Source of the DNA: a virus
Reading direction: 5' to 3' (one strand)
Length of the DNA stretch: 28,800 bases
IMG/VR virus record: IMGVR_UViG_3300042106_000084
Coordinates: 1 to 28,800 of that record
The notes below the pieces were generated by a model. The model searched no databases and was not told the DNA's origin. It worked only from the letters and a program-made list of their open reading frames with translations. Below are positions 18,500 to 26,162 of this stretch, piece after piece. The stretch's first letter is position 1, and every line of letters starts with the position of its first letter. The position numbers and the translations under genes are program-made.

Positions 18500-18726
18500 T
18501 TCTTCTTTTTCCTTCGGGTCGGGATGATAGTTTTCTTGGGTAGATCTAAATTCTTGAACTTTTCCTTCATTTCCTCAATTGTCATGTTTTGAGATTGAAT
18601 TTCTTCAATTAATTGATCATCGGTGGTTACAATAAGCGAAAGTAAAGTGAAGATTCCTTGTATCTGGTCGTCATGTAGCTTCAGAGTGTCTTTGATGCGA
18701 ACTTTCCCATCTTTATCTCTTATCAT
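18496..18726 (-). CDS. Small helical protein with basic tail
   Basis: A 76-residue protein starting at ATG 18726 with GGAG 7 bases upstream. The middle is a long heptad-like helix (TDDQLIEEIQSQNMTIEEM), and it ends in TRRKKKK. It overlaps the upstream gene by 14 bases and the downstream gene by 4. No family recognised. Confidence 0.6.
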   Translation of the reverse strand: MIRDKDGKVRIKDTLKLHDDQIQGIFTLLSLIVTTDDQLIEEIQSQNMTIEEMKEKFKNLDLPKKTIIPTRRKKKK

Positions 18727-19120
18727 TTGCTTTCTCCATTCTAGCCACTCTATCCCGAAGTGACTTGTTCTTTTTTTTCAGGTCGTTATTCTCCCTCTGA
18801 AGTTCCCGAATCAACATCAATTCTTTTCCTTCCATGAGAGCAATTCTTTTTCCCGTTTTCACATTGGATTCCCTTAATGCGGTGATAAAATCTTGCCATT
18901 TAATGGACTTTAGGGCGTGTCTAATGTCAGTATCTTCAGCATAAGTGAGCAAATCCAGCAGGGAAGTAAAATACTTGTTGGTAGATTGAGCAGGTGTTCC
19001 ATCAGCTTTTTGCTTTGTTTCCTGAAGTGTCCAGCGATGCCCTGCCAAAATCTCATATCCTGTGACCTTGTTGTTTATTTCAATATGCCAAAAGGCAATA
19101 CTGTTCGGTTTTATTCTCAA
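18713..19120 (-). CDS. Hypothetical phage protein with C-terminal coiled coil
   Basis: A 135-residue protein. Start TTG 19120 is supported by AAGGAG 6 bases upstream. Residues 8-85 form an alpha/beta unit (IAFWHIEINNKVTGYEILAG, then NKYFTSLLDLLTYA) recalling small phage DUFs of the DUF5405 kind, though I cannot confirm this. Residues about 90-130 are a basic coiled coil (LIRELQRENNDLKKKNKSL). It is the first gene after a 143-base spacer with strong hairpins. Confidence 0.65.
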   Translation of the reverse strand: MRIKPNSIAFWHIEINNKVTGYEILAGHRWTLQETKQKADGTPAQSTNKYFTSLLDLLTYAEDTDIRHALKSIKWQDFITALRESNVKTGKRIALMEGKELMLIRELQRENNDLKKKNKSLRDRVARMEKANDKR

Positions 19121-19263
19121 TTCAATCTCCTTCCTGGGTTAATGTAAAGGGGAGCAATTGCTAAACTCCCCTTTACGCGATAAGTGGTGATTTTCCGCAA
19201 CACCACTCGACAAGTGGGTTTAGCCTTTTAGGAATAATCTGGAAGTGTGTGCAGGACCAAATT
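19121..19263 (-). promoter_or_regulatory. Spacer with stacked hairpins, possible attenuator
   Basis: A perfect 11-bp inverted repeat (19144-19154 with 19166-19176, arms GTAAAGGGGAG/CTCCCCTTTAC) lies next to a 7-bp one (AGTGGTG 19183-19189 with CACCACT 19201-19207). CCACT/AGTGG (19203-19217) can also pair and competes for the same bases. No clear T-run follows on the minus strand. The segment separates the membrane-protein gene from the 135-aa gene. Confidence 0.5.
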
Positions 19264-19536
19264 TCAAGGCTTTATTTTTTCATAGTCACCACCTCCAATC
19301 CCCGTTGTAGTGTAAACAGATAATAATGCTAGACTTCGATTTTGAGTATATTTACCCATCCGACTTTCCAGACTGGTAAGGCGTTTACTCATCATCTGTA
19401 TTTCTTGTAGTTTGTGATTTAGTTCTGTGTCTTTCGCTTTCTGCTTGAACGCTATTGATAGCAGGACAATCAGCAGAATCATGTTCAGCGTGAAAAGCAT
19501 GCCTACAATGATTCGGTTTCGTTTAAGCTTTTCCAT
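19264..19536 (-). CDS. Small single-pass membrane protein
   Basis: A 90-residue protein from ATG 19536, with GGAG 7 bases upstream; the longer frame to 19614 lies inside the preceding gene. A basic N-terminus (MEKLKRNR) is followed by one transmembrane helix (about 9-31, rich in I/L/V/M), then a coiled-coil region (KAKDTELNHKLQEIQMMSKR) and a Gly-rich tail. Positive-inside rule puts the N-terminus in the cytoplasm. An i-spanin has a similar plan, but no partner lipoprotein or lysis gene is nearby. Function unknown. Confidence 0.65.
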   Translation of the reverse strand: MEKLKRNRIIVGMLFTLNMILLIVLLSIAFKQKAKDTELNHKLQEIQMMSKRLTSLESRMGKYTQNRSLALLSVYTTTGIGGGDYEKIKP

Positions 19537-19834
19537 AAAATGGCTCCACAGTTCCGTAGTGAGTTGAAAGCACTTCAGCCCACTTCTCATTGATGTTTCG
19601 ATATACGACCACATAAGCGTTTCGTGCTTTTAGCTCATTTGCAAGCTCAATGGTATCATTCTCAGTTGCATACGATTTACTGCATCTGAGTAGATTCCTA
19701 GTGCGTTTCCGTACCATAGTTCGGTCAAACTCCCACTTCCGAATAAAGGCACCTCGTTGAGAAGGCCATTTAAAAGCGACAGTTGCAACCACTTCATATG
19801 GTTTTTCAGTCTCGCTGCTCATTGGTCGGCTCAT
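19523..19834 (-). CDS. Basic hypothetical protein
   Basis: A 103-residue protein; starts at ATG 19834 or 19822 are both possible. It overlaps the zinc-finger gene upstream by 29 bases and the membrane-protein gene downstream by 14. The middle is basic (RKWEFDRTMVRKRTRNLLR), and the C-terminal half looks alpha/beta (TIELANELKARNAYVVVYRN). No family recognised. Confidence 0.6.
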   Translation of the reverse strand: MSRPMSSETEKPYEVVATVAFKWPSQRGAFIRKWEFDRTMVRKRTRNLLRCSKSYATENDTIELANELKARNAYVVVYRNINEKWAEVLSTHYGTVEPFYGKA

Positions 19835-20381
19835 CGGGTTTCTTTTTCCCGAGTGTCCGCTTCTTTGACCATTCTAGGACATCGTTTATTGCTGACCATT
19901 CCCTATAAATCGTGGTGTTTTTCGCCATAGATTTAACAGCATCGGTATAGTCAGTTGTACCTCTAACAAGAATAGCAGCTTTGTCAGGTTTCGACCAGAT
20001 CCACAAGTGCTTGTTTGAAGTGAGTCGTATGTTTTCCCATGCTTTGATGATTGTCATTTTCTCATCATGAGATAAGCGTGAAGCTGACCCTTTGTTGATA
20101 AAGAAATTGAAAGCACCTCGCAACGAATATGGATTGGTGATTTGGTTGCGAATTGCATGGTCTAACTTTGCCCAAACAGCTTCATAGGTGAAATTAGGTA
20201 TAATCAAGTAGCTTTTAACCAGACAGCTTCGTGAATCAGTTTGACGTTTATGGCGTGTAACTTCATTCTCACAATCCCGACATTCGCCACGATAGTAGCG
20301 TTTGCCTTTTGTGATATGACTACGGAATTCATGTATATCCTTTTCAGTCTTACATGTCCCCTTGCATAGTTTCTTTAGCAA
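19806..20381 (-). CDS. Zinc-finger protein (HNH-like knuckle), unknown function
   Basis: A 191-residue protein. I choose TTG 20381 because AAAGGAGGG lies 9 bases before it; a longer frame to 20441 lies within the nuclease gene. The N-terminus holds CKGTC and CRDC pairs about 30 residues apart with an aromatic between them (HEFRSHITKGKRYYRGECRDC), the zinc knuckle common to phage HNH-like and recruitment-type proteins. No HNH catalytic residues are evident. The rest is helical with several Trp. It overlaps the nuclease gene by 32 bases, suggesting joint work on DNA. Confidence 0.65.
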   Translation of the reverse strand: MLKKLCKGTCKTEKDIHEFRSHITKGKRYYRGECRDCENEVTRHKRQTDSRSCLVKSYLIIPNFTYEAVWAKLDHAIRNQITNPYSLRGAFNFFINKGSASRLSHDEKMTIIKAWENIRLTSNKHLWIWSKPDKAAILVRGTTDYTDAVKSMAKNTTIYREWSAINDVLEWSKKRTLGKKKPDEPTNEQRD

Positions 20382-20730
20382 TCTGGTATTCCCTCCTTTC
20401 TCTGAGGATTTGCCTGAGTGAATCCCAGGGTAGCGTTGCATACGTTTCCGATCGGTTACGAGTGAAAACTACCACTGGATGAGTTCCATCAAGACAGTTT
20501 GCTTCTGCCTGCTTCATAGCCGCCCAGATGTTGAGCGATTCTTGATTTTTACATTCGGGGCTGATAGGACAAGCTTCGATAGCTTTAGCTGACATTTGCA
20601 CATCAACACCACCAGCTCCCATAGATGTACTGACTACATCGGTTTCAGGTAGATAATGGTCATTTTGAATATCGGTGGCTACTTTTTGCTGTAATCTCCG
20701 ACCTTTAGCTTTTGCAGATGATGTTTTCAT
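20350..20730 (-). CDS. PD-(D/E)XK nuclease, Holliday-junction-resolvase-like
   Basis: A 126-residue protein starting at ATG 20730 that overlaps the previous stop (ATGA), with GGAGG just upstream. The core fits the PD-(D/E)XK fold: an N-terminal basic helix (SSAKAKGRRLQQKVATDI), then D43 in MGAGGVDVQM, E59 and K61 in PECKNQESLNIW, and a beta strand HPVVVFTRNRS. Small proteins of this type in replication modules cut branched or flap DNA, or nick during packaging. Cleavage target cannot be told from sequence. Its neighbours (Gp157, helicase, SSB) support a recombination or replication role. Confidence 0.75.
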   Translation of the reverse strand: MKTSSAKAKGRRLQQKVATDIQNDHYLPETDVVSTSMGAGGVDVQMSAKAIEACPISPECKNQESLNIWAAMKQAEANCLDGTHPVVVFTRNRSETYATLPWDSLRQILRERREYQIAKETMQGDM

Positions 20731-21002
20731 TCATCCTCCACTATATAGAAAGTAAGCTTCCCTGCCCATTTTATGAATCTGAGTTCAAGGGCAATTGCCC
20801 AATTCGTCTCAAATTCACTGGTTCGGCTCATTAATTTGCCGAACCATTTTCCTGCGCGTGTGGTGGGAAGCTTACGTTTTCTGTTTGACACTTTATGAAC
20901 GATTGTAAAGTACACAGCCACCCATAGCAATTTGAGATGAAGGACAAAACTTTCATCATTATTGAATTTGCCAAAAGCTATGAGTGGAAAGAAATGTGTC
21001 AT
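20727..21002 (-). CDS. Small basic protein with hydrophobic segment
   Basis: A 91-residue protein; ATG 21002 shares its first base with the TAA of the Gp157-like gene. An N-terminal hydrophobic helix (HLKLLWVAVYFTIVHKVS) is followed by a basic, Trp-containing segment (RKRKLPTTRAGKWFGKLM) and a beta-rich end. It may be weakly membrane associated. No family recognised. Confidence 0.55.
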   Translation of the reverse strand: MTHFFPLIAFGKFNNDESFVLHLKLLWVAVYFTIVHKVSNRKRKLPTTRAGKWFGKLMSRTSEFETNWAIALELRFIKWAGKLTFYIVEDE

Positions 21003-21637
21003 TATTTCACTGTGACTTGGGCATCACGTTCTAACACAATTCCATATTCTGCCAAGCTCTCGCCAGCCTTTAGTGCCACAGCCGCAGTTTTCTTGTCCAA
21101 CTCAGGAATGTATGCTTTATCTTCCCGAATAACAGCGTTTGGCACATCTTTGTAACGAGTGAATTTGGGTGGTAAAGGAAAACCTTCTTCCTGAACAACC
21201 CTTCCAGGTGTAAGCTTGGCGGTAAACGCTTGACCATTAATGATCACTTTGTGAGATGTAGGCGAGATTTGTTCTCCCATGGCCATAACGATGTTGTAGG
21301 TCAGCAGTTTGAATTTCTTGGCGGTGTTTTTGATACGTTCAAGCTTCGCCTTCTCTGCTTCAAACGCAGATTTAAGCATATCCATGCGCCCCTGGATACT
21401 TCCAGCCATCATGTTCAGACTGTCAGTACCTTCCTGTAACGCTTGGGGTTTATCCATCAGGTGAGTGGTGAGTTCTTCTTCGGTTACCCCGAATTGCTCA
21501 ACACCCATTTCAAGCATTGTGAGGATGTTTACGGTATCTTGCTCCATGTAATAAATGAGGCTTCCGTGTGGTAATGCAGAGGGCATCATTACTTCTGTGA
21601 TTCCTAACTCTCTGACTTGTTCTGATTCTTCAGTCAC
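21002..21637 (-). CDS. Siphovirus Gp157-like protein
   Basis: A 211-residue protein starting at GTG 21637 behind AAAGGA. Residues about 70-115 are a coiled coil (SIQGRMDMLKSAFEAEKAKL), followed by a beta-rich part and the family-typical ending: PELDKKTAAVALKAGESLAE and a final strand ERDAQVTVK. This layout (helical pair, then beta strands, then DKKxxxxALKAGE) matches the Siphovirus Gp157 family, found beside SSB and recombination genes and linked by earlier work to resistance against other phages. The N-terminal 60 residues are extra. Assignment rests on that remembered pattern. Confidence 0.7.
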   Translation of the reverse strand: MTEESEQVRELGITEVMMPSALPHGSLIYYMEQDTVNILTMLEMGVEQFGVTEEELTTHLMDKPQALQEGTDSLNMMAGSIQGRMDMLKSAFEAEKAKLERIKNTAKKFKLLTYNIVMAMGEQISPTSHKVIINGQAFTAKLTPGRVVQEEGFPLPPKFTRYKDVPNAVIREDKAYIPELDKKTAAVALKAGESLAEYGIVLERDAQVTVK

Positions 21638-21648
21638 GTTAATCCTTT

Positions 21649-23466
21649 CTAGAATTGCGCTCTAGTCTCATGACTAGGCCGTTGAAAACGAAAATTCTTA
21701 AATACAGCATCAAACTCAACACTGTCTCCATCACGATTCTTGGCTATTTGTATGTTCCTTTCAGGGTACGCGGGGTCACCCTTGACAATTAAAACCATGT
21801 CAGCATCTTCACCAATTGATGAGTTTCCTGAACCTGAGTAAGCATCCCATATGGCGTTGCGAGCAACACCTTTAGATACCTGACTGACCTCGATAATGAT
21901 AAGGCCGTGTTCAAGTGCTATTTCTTTCATGGTTCTTGTAATATCTGCTATTTTACGCATGTCGTCATTCCAGTTTCCAGAGACAAGCTTGATATGGTCA
22001 ATGACCAGAACTTGAAACTGTCCTGCCCACTGTGTAACTGCACTAGCAAGATCATCAAGCGATAATTTGTAGTCTCTTGTCCACATTATGTGGCCTGCGT
22101 GTTTCTGGTAATCTATCACTCCTGCAAGTATCTTTTCACCCACAGCCTTCTTATCCTCACCATTGATAGTTTGGATTAGCCTGCGTTGCATCTGTTCTGC
22201 TGATACTTCCATAGTGGAATAAATGGTAGGTAGCAATCCATCCAAGACAAGTTGAGTTGCCATAGCGGATTTACCTATACCAGTGGGTCCCATCACCACG
22301 ATAACATTTCCAGGGTAAAGTTTTATATCTTTGTCAGGTAGCTCGAATTGTTTGGCTATGTCTATAATTCGACCTGTCCAATCTGTTCGGTAATGTTTTA
22401 CAAGGTTGTCATGAGTTTCAGCAATTGTGAGCAGTTGCATTGACTCGCCTCCTTCATAGTTTTGTTTCCTATAAAATACACAATCATGGTTACATCTTGA
22501 TTTGAGTATAGGGTCATTACATCCAAAGGTGTAGCCCTTCTCATAGACGCTTTTAATTGATGTCGCAATTTCCTTTTCGGGTAAGTCAACCCGAGCAGCC
22601 CAATCACGCATTAGCATTTCAGAAGCATCCTGAGGGATTCCGTTTCTTCTGTAATGACTGATGATGCGAGTAGCCGAATTGTTTCTTTGTTCAATCTGCT
22701 CCCCTCTCCATAAGTCAGCAATACACATAGCTACTTTAGTATGATTTGGGGATGAAACAATTGGCTTATTAAAATGATAAGTTAATGGTTCCCGAACCTC
22801 ATCTGCTAATACAGGTTCAAATACCTCACGCCATTCTTTCTGAGATTCATCGGGGTTACGAGGACTCTGAGCAAGTAGGCGAACATCTTTCATGGGCATG
22901 TCACGAAGCTCACGCAAGGTGAGTGGAATCTTATACAATCCAGATTTCTCATTCAGCGTGTTTAGTACACGGTAGATCCTTCCTGCATCGTAAATGTTAT
23001 CAATGTCATCACCGAAGATGCTTTTCATTGTTTCCTTTACGCGAGCAGGTAGGTCATTCGCTGGCTTGAATCCATCACCGAATAGAGCAGCAGGCAATAG
23101 AATATTGTAACCAGTTCCTGAAAAGGTGGGTAAGATGTTCATATCGGGAACACCCAAGTCTGACAATTGTAGCATGATACCTTCCACTAGCTGTTGGGTA
23201 TGGTTGTCAGAAATATCATCAGGGTTATACTTGTCACCCAAGTAATCAATATCAATGTCAACAACATCAAGGTGGTAATCACCATTGAAGAATCTAAGAC
23301 TATTGGTTCGATTAGAGTGTTCAAGCATATCCTGACCCCAGTACCACATCGATCTGTAAGCGTAGCGGGCTTGTCCATAGACTGAGCGTAACTCATTCAT
23401 TCGGACTAACCCGCCACGTTTCCAGAAAGCATCCAAGACCAATTCAATAAAATAGTCTTGGCTCAT
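21649..23466 (-). CDS. Primase-helicase: archaeo-eukaryotic primase fused to DnaB-type helicase
   Basis: A 605-residue replication enzyme. The N-terminal third has archaeo-eukaryotic primase (AEP) signs: VVDIDID (D70, D72, D74) for metal binding, FSGTGYNI (116-121, where SGxGxH is usual, so the His is replaced by Asn) and DAGRIYRVLNT/LYKIPL (160-182). A Cys group (C316, C325, C329) follows. The C-terminal third is a RecA-fold helicase of DnaB type: Walker A GPTGIGKS (393-400), Walker B VLVID (D490), and IIIEVSQVSKG (522-532), with a final arginine/lysine-rich stretch. It should synthesise primers and unwind the fork. It lies just after the SSB-like gene (3 bases apart) with no strong ribosome site, so coupling is likely. 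Confidence 0.85.
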   Translation of the reverse strand: MSQDYFIELVLDAFWKRGGLVRMNELRSVYGQARYAYRSMWYWGQDMLEHSNRTNSLRFFNGDYHLDVVDIDIDYLGDKYNPDDISDNHTQQLVEGIMLQLSDLGVPDMNILPTFSGTGYNILLPAALFGDGFKPANDLPARVKETMKSIFGDDIDNIYDAGRIYRVLNTLNEKSGLYKIPLTLRELRDMPMKDVRLLAQSPRNPDESQKEWREVFEPVLADEVREPLTYHFNKPIVSSPNHTKVAMCIADLWRGEQIEQRNNSATRIISHYRRNGIPQDASEMLMRDWAARVDLPEKEIATSIKSVYEKGYTFGCNDPILKSRCNHDCVFYRKQNYEGGESMQLLTIAETHDNLVKHYRTDWTGRIIDIAKQFELPDKDIKLYPGNVIVVMGPTGIGKSAMATQLVLDGLLPTIYSTMEVSAEQMQRRLIQTINGEDKKAVGEKILAGVIDYQKHAGHIMWTRDYKLSLDDLASAVTQWAGQFQVLVIDHIKLVSGNWNDDMRKIADITRTMKEIALEHGLIIIEVSQVSKGVARNAIWDAYSGSGNSSIGEDADMVLIVKGDPAYPERNIQIAKNRDGDSVEFDAVFKNFRFQRPSHETRAQF

Positions 23467-23469
23467 GGG

Positions 23470-24066
23470 TTAAAATGGTAGCGGTTCGTCGTTGGATGTT
23501 GCACCAGCTGGTGTATCAGCAGGAGTGTCAACTCCTGGAATAGCACCATCAGCGGGAACAGCAGATTCCCGAATCTTGTTCTGAAGCCAATCATCAGTAT
23601 CGAAAGTGGCTTGCACAACATTGTCGGGAGTTTCCAGAGGGAATAGGTCATATACATCTGTATATTTCCCTTTAACAAAGAACAATGTCTTTGCTTGACG
23701 ACCAATGAGATCAGCAGGCTCGGTTTTCACCTTACCCTTTGCATCACGGGGTTTATTGGCAAATACGCCTGTTGCAGCATATAGGTTGCCAATCTTCCAC
23801 ATGGTTTTCTGACCACCATAGATAATCTTGCGGTACTGTTGACCATCGACCTCAAGTAAGACTTGCAATACAGCAATATTCTTGGGGTCATTTCGTACCT
23901 TTGTAATCAAGGAATCGAGTTTGAGCTTTTCAATCTTTTCCTTGTTGGCAGGTAGCTTTAAGTCCATTTGAAGCAAGTCAAAGGCATCAACAATGCGAAC
24001 ATTCGCAATACCAGTTCTACGTTTCGGGGTGCCAGAGACTTCATTTGGATCAAATTCGTAACTCAT
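23470..24066 (-). CDS. DUF669/SSB-like single-strand DNA-binding protein
   Basis: A 198-residue protein. It opens with MSYEFDPNEV, as in phage DUF669 proteins, and has beta-rich segments that could be an OB-like fold (RKIIYGGQKTMWKIGNLYAA). A Pro/Ala-rich linker leads to an acidic tip, NDEPLPF, resembling the DDDIPF tail by which SSB recruits partner proteins. I infer a single-strand DNA-binding role; its place between the ATPase and the primase-helicase fits that. No direct family proof. Confidence 0.7.
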   Translation of the reverse strand: MSYEFDPNEVSGTPKRRTGIANVRIVDAFDLLQMDLKLPANKEKIEKLKLDSLITKVRNDPKNIAVLQVLLEVDGQQYRKIIYGGQKTMWKIGNLYAATGVFANKPRDAKGKVKTEPADLIGRQAKTLFFVKGKYTDVYDLFPLETPDNVVQATFDTDDWLQNKIRESAVPADGAIPGVDTPADTPAGATSNDEPLPF

Positions 24067-24081
24067 TAAGAGTCCTTTCTA

Positions 24082-24390
24082 TTAAGAGTGGAATACATGG
24101 TTGCCTTTCTTCGTGGCAATAAGTGATCGCTTGGCCCTAACCTTAGGGTCAACTTGTGATTGTAAATCGGGGTTTAACTCAAGAGCTTTTCTTCTAGCTC
24201 GGGTGATTGACTCACCGCTTGGCATCATTTTAAACACCTCCCAGGGCATGAGTTGTGTACCCTGAGAAAATAGGTGACCGTAGTGGTTCACGGCATAACG
24301 CCAAACTAAGGCTTTGTCAGATGAAAGGGTTACTGGATGCTTTTTAAGAATATCCAATACTTTATCATAGGTCGAATTTCTCTTGCCCAT
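24082..24390 (-). CDS. Small helix-rich phage protein of the replication module
   Basis: A 102-residue protein; ATG 24390 lies 2 bases after the ATPase stop. The start looks like a winged or helical unit (YDKVLDILKKHP, DKALVWRYAVNHYG), and the segment SGESITRARRKALELNPDLQ matches a pattern I recall in small proteins near phage recombination and replication genes. Exact function unknown; DNA binding is plausible. Confidence 0.6.
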   Translation of the reverse strand: MGKRNSTYDKVLDILKKHPVTLSSDKALVWRYAVNHYGHLFSQGTQLMPWEVFKMMPSGESITRARRKALELNPDLQSQVDPKVRAKRSLIATKKGNHVFHS

Positions 24391-24392
24391 GA

Positions 24393-25094
24393 CTACTCAG
24401 ATGTTTTGTAATAGTCGATAATTGCTGTCATTACAGCGTTGTAGTCATTGGGAATAAGGCGTTCTTCAAACATACCTCTGGGTGCCTTTGCAGGCCGTTC
24501 ACCATCAGTACGAGTCATGAATAGGTGAACAGGTTCACCCTCACGCATTTCGATCATGCTCCACAGAACAATTGCGAACTCTTTCTCGATTAAGCCTTTC
24601 CAGCGTTTACCGAATGTGCGAGTACGACGTTCACGCATACCATCATCTGCCATGAGTAATTCTTCGTGACCAATGAATATGACATTCTTGCCCGATTCCT
24701 TAGCCTTCTGCAGAATACTACCTAGCATGGTGTTGTAATTGTTCCAGACTGCATATGGATCTACTGCTTTCCATTGAGCAATACAATAAGTTTCCAATGC
24801 TTCGGTAACCGATGTGAGACTGTCAATAACGATTGTTTTGACATCCTTGTGGTCGATTAGCTTTCCGTAAAAGCTATGGAACTCAAGATAGTTCGTTGGA
24901 TAGACTTGCATTTTAAAGTCTCTAGCCCCTGGGAAGGGTAGCAACTTTCTCTCGACATTGATAACAGCGGTTGTTTTCGTGTCAAGGTGTTCGATAGCCG
25001 TGGATTTACCAGAGCCAGGTTGTCCAGTGATGAGCAGGACAGGTGATAAATCAGTCAATCCCTTTGGTTCGGGAGTGGTCTTTTTGTCAGGCAT
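24393..25094 (-). CDS. Sak4-like RecA-fold ATPase
   Basis: A 233-residue ATPase with Walker A GQPGSGKST (24-32), Walker B VKTIVIDS (D91), and the later GKNVIFIGHEE and RTRTFGKRWKG segments usual for Sak4-type phage ATPases. ATG 25094 is preceded by AAAGGGG. Sak4 proteins are RecA-core ATPases that help single-strand annealing by phage SSB-type partners; the SSB-like gene lies one gene downstream. The 12 bases around its start codon are repeated 64 bases upstream (see findings). A simple helicase accessory ATPase is the alternative. Confidence 0.8.
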   Translation of the reverse strand: MPDKKTTPEPKGLTDLSPVLLITGQPGSGKSTAIEHLDTKTTAVINVERKLLPFPGARDFKMQVYPTNYLEFHSFYGKLIDHKDVKTIVIDSLTSVTEALETYCIAQWKAVDPYAVWNNYNTMLGSILQKAKESGKNVIFIGHEELLMADDGMRERRTRTFGKRWKGLIEKEFAIVLWSMIEMREGEPVHLFMTRTDGERPAKAPRGMFEERLIPNDYNAVMTAIIDYYKTSE

Positions 25095-25111
25095 TTAAGC
25101 CCCTTTCTTCG

Positions 25112-25140
25112 CTATAAGTTTATGGTCATGAGCCTAACAA
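25112..25140 (-). promoter_or_regulatory. Possible promoter for the ATPase gene
   Basis: On the minus strand TTGTTA (25140-25135), 17 bases, then TTATAG (25117-25112), about 20 bases before the start codon of the ATPase gene. The -35 lies within a 9-pair stem (GCCTGACAA/TTGTTAGGC, 25133-25157) with one G-U pair. Match to consensus is moderate. Confidence 0.35.
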
Positions 25141-25170
25141 TAGCAATTTGTCAGGCATACCGCAAAGGGT

Positions 25171-25347
25171 TTATTTGCGTTCTTCTTTGATGAAATATGT
25201 GACTGGTTTAGAGCAGTAAGGACATTCCTTTTGGTCATGGAAGAAGGTAATTTCACATTCTTCGCAGATGATTACTGTTGGATTCTCAAAGAAGAAAACA
25301 ATCTGCTTATCACAAGCGCAGCTTTTAGGCTTCTCCATCCCACTCAT
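25171..25347 (-). CDS. Zinc-ribbon microprotein
   Basis: A 58-residue protein. It starts at ATG 25347, overlapping the stop of the ArdC-like gene (ATGA), with GGGGG 7 bases upstream. Cys motifs are CAC near residue 10, CEEC at 29-32 and CPYC at about 44-47; the last two form a clear zinc ribbon. The fragment IICEECEITFF is typical. Function unknown; it probably binds nucleic acid or protein. The same gene could also be read from the ATG three codons in. Confidence 0.75.
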   Translation of the reverse strand: MSGMEKPKSCACDKQIVFFFENPTVIICEECEITFFHDQKECPYCSKPVTYFIKEERK

Positions 25348-26162
25348 GATGTAACCCCCATCTGTCTGAGAGCAATATTGACTTGTGCCATGATACGCTC
25401 TGAACGCACATCATTCATCCAATATCCATCAACTTTCTCTTTCATGTTCGCGGACCAATTAGCGATGTAGTCCTTTGCAGAAAGATGTTCCAAGCCAACA
25501 CCGTTGGCGAGTATGAAGGAAAATGATTCAGCTTCTAACTCATGTGCAGGGTAGCTTTGATCATCTTCCAAATGCTTCATGGAAGCGTGACCCCACTCAT
25601 GAAATAGCGTGAGCAACATGCCTGTATTCTGTTGTTCCTCACCCCTATCTGTTATCCAGATAGTCTTACCATCAGTCTTGCCGTTCGCTGATACATATTT
25701 GTTGGTCGTGATTTCCACGGGAAAAGGGCAAGCTTCAATAGCTTGGTCAAGGGTAACAATTGATTGCCCCATGACATCATCTACAATGCCAGGAATAGGC
25801 ACATCCTCACCCTCAGTTTGACATAAATCGAAAACAGCCACAGCTTTAAACCCGCGAATAGTTTCTTCTTCTGTCTTTTTCTGGTAAATCATAGGTGCCA
25901 TGATTCGCAAGGCTTTCTCGCCTGCCTTCACATGACGCTTGAACTGCCCCCATTGTTTGAATCCTCCAACAAGCGTTGGTTCACCCATTTGCCGATAATC
26001 CATCTGAATTAGCAGTAATAGGTTATTGAGAAATGATAAACGTGATGAGTTCAGCTTGTTAGCTCCACCTCCACGCCATTTAGCAACATATCGAGCCATG
26101 CGCTCTGGATCCAATATGAGTGAGTCAAAGAGTTTTGTCAGCTCTTGTTTCAAGTCCTTCAT
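25344..26162 (-). CDS. ardC-like: ArdC-like antirestriction protein with metallopeptidase motif
   Basis: A 272-residue protein from ATG 26162 behind AAGGAGG; a longer frame to 26321 overlaps the upstream gene without support. Residues about 30-120 match the ArdC N-terminal single-strand-DNA-binding unit: FLNNLLLLIQ, GFKQWGQFKRHVKAGEKAL, IMAPMIY, GFKAVAVFDLCQTEGED. Residues 188-192 are HEWGH with E212 in the following helix, an HExxH zinc site. ArdC proteins act during DNA entry to protect incoming DNA from restriction and can have protease activity. Being among the first leftward genes fits early expression. The substrate is unknown. Confidence 0.8.
   Translation of the reverse strand: MKDLKQELTKLFDSLILDPERMARYVAKWRGGGANKLNSSRLSFLNNLLLLIQMDYRQMGEPTLVGGFKQWGQFKRHVKAGEKALRIMAPMIYQKKTEEETIRGFKAVAVFDLCQTEGEDVPIPGIVDDVMGQSIVTLDQAIEACPFPVEITTNKYVSANGKTDGKTIWITDRGEEQQNTGMLLTLFHEWGHASMKHLEDDQSYPAHELEAESFSFILANGVGLEHLSAKDYIANWSANMKEKVDGYWMNDVRSERIMAQVNIALRQMGVTS

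Noticed and set aside
19264-19536. Inner-membrane spanin (Rz-like)
   Set aside because: No overlapping lipoprotein gene, holin or endolysin is nearby; it lies within replication genes.
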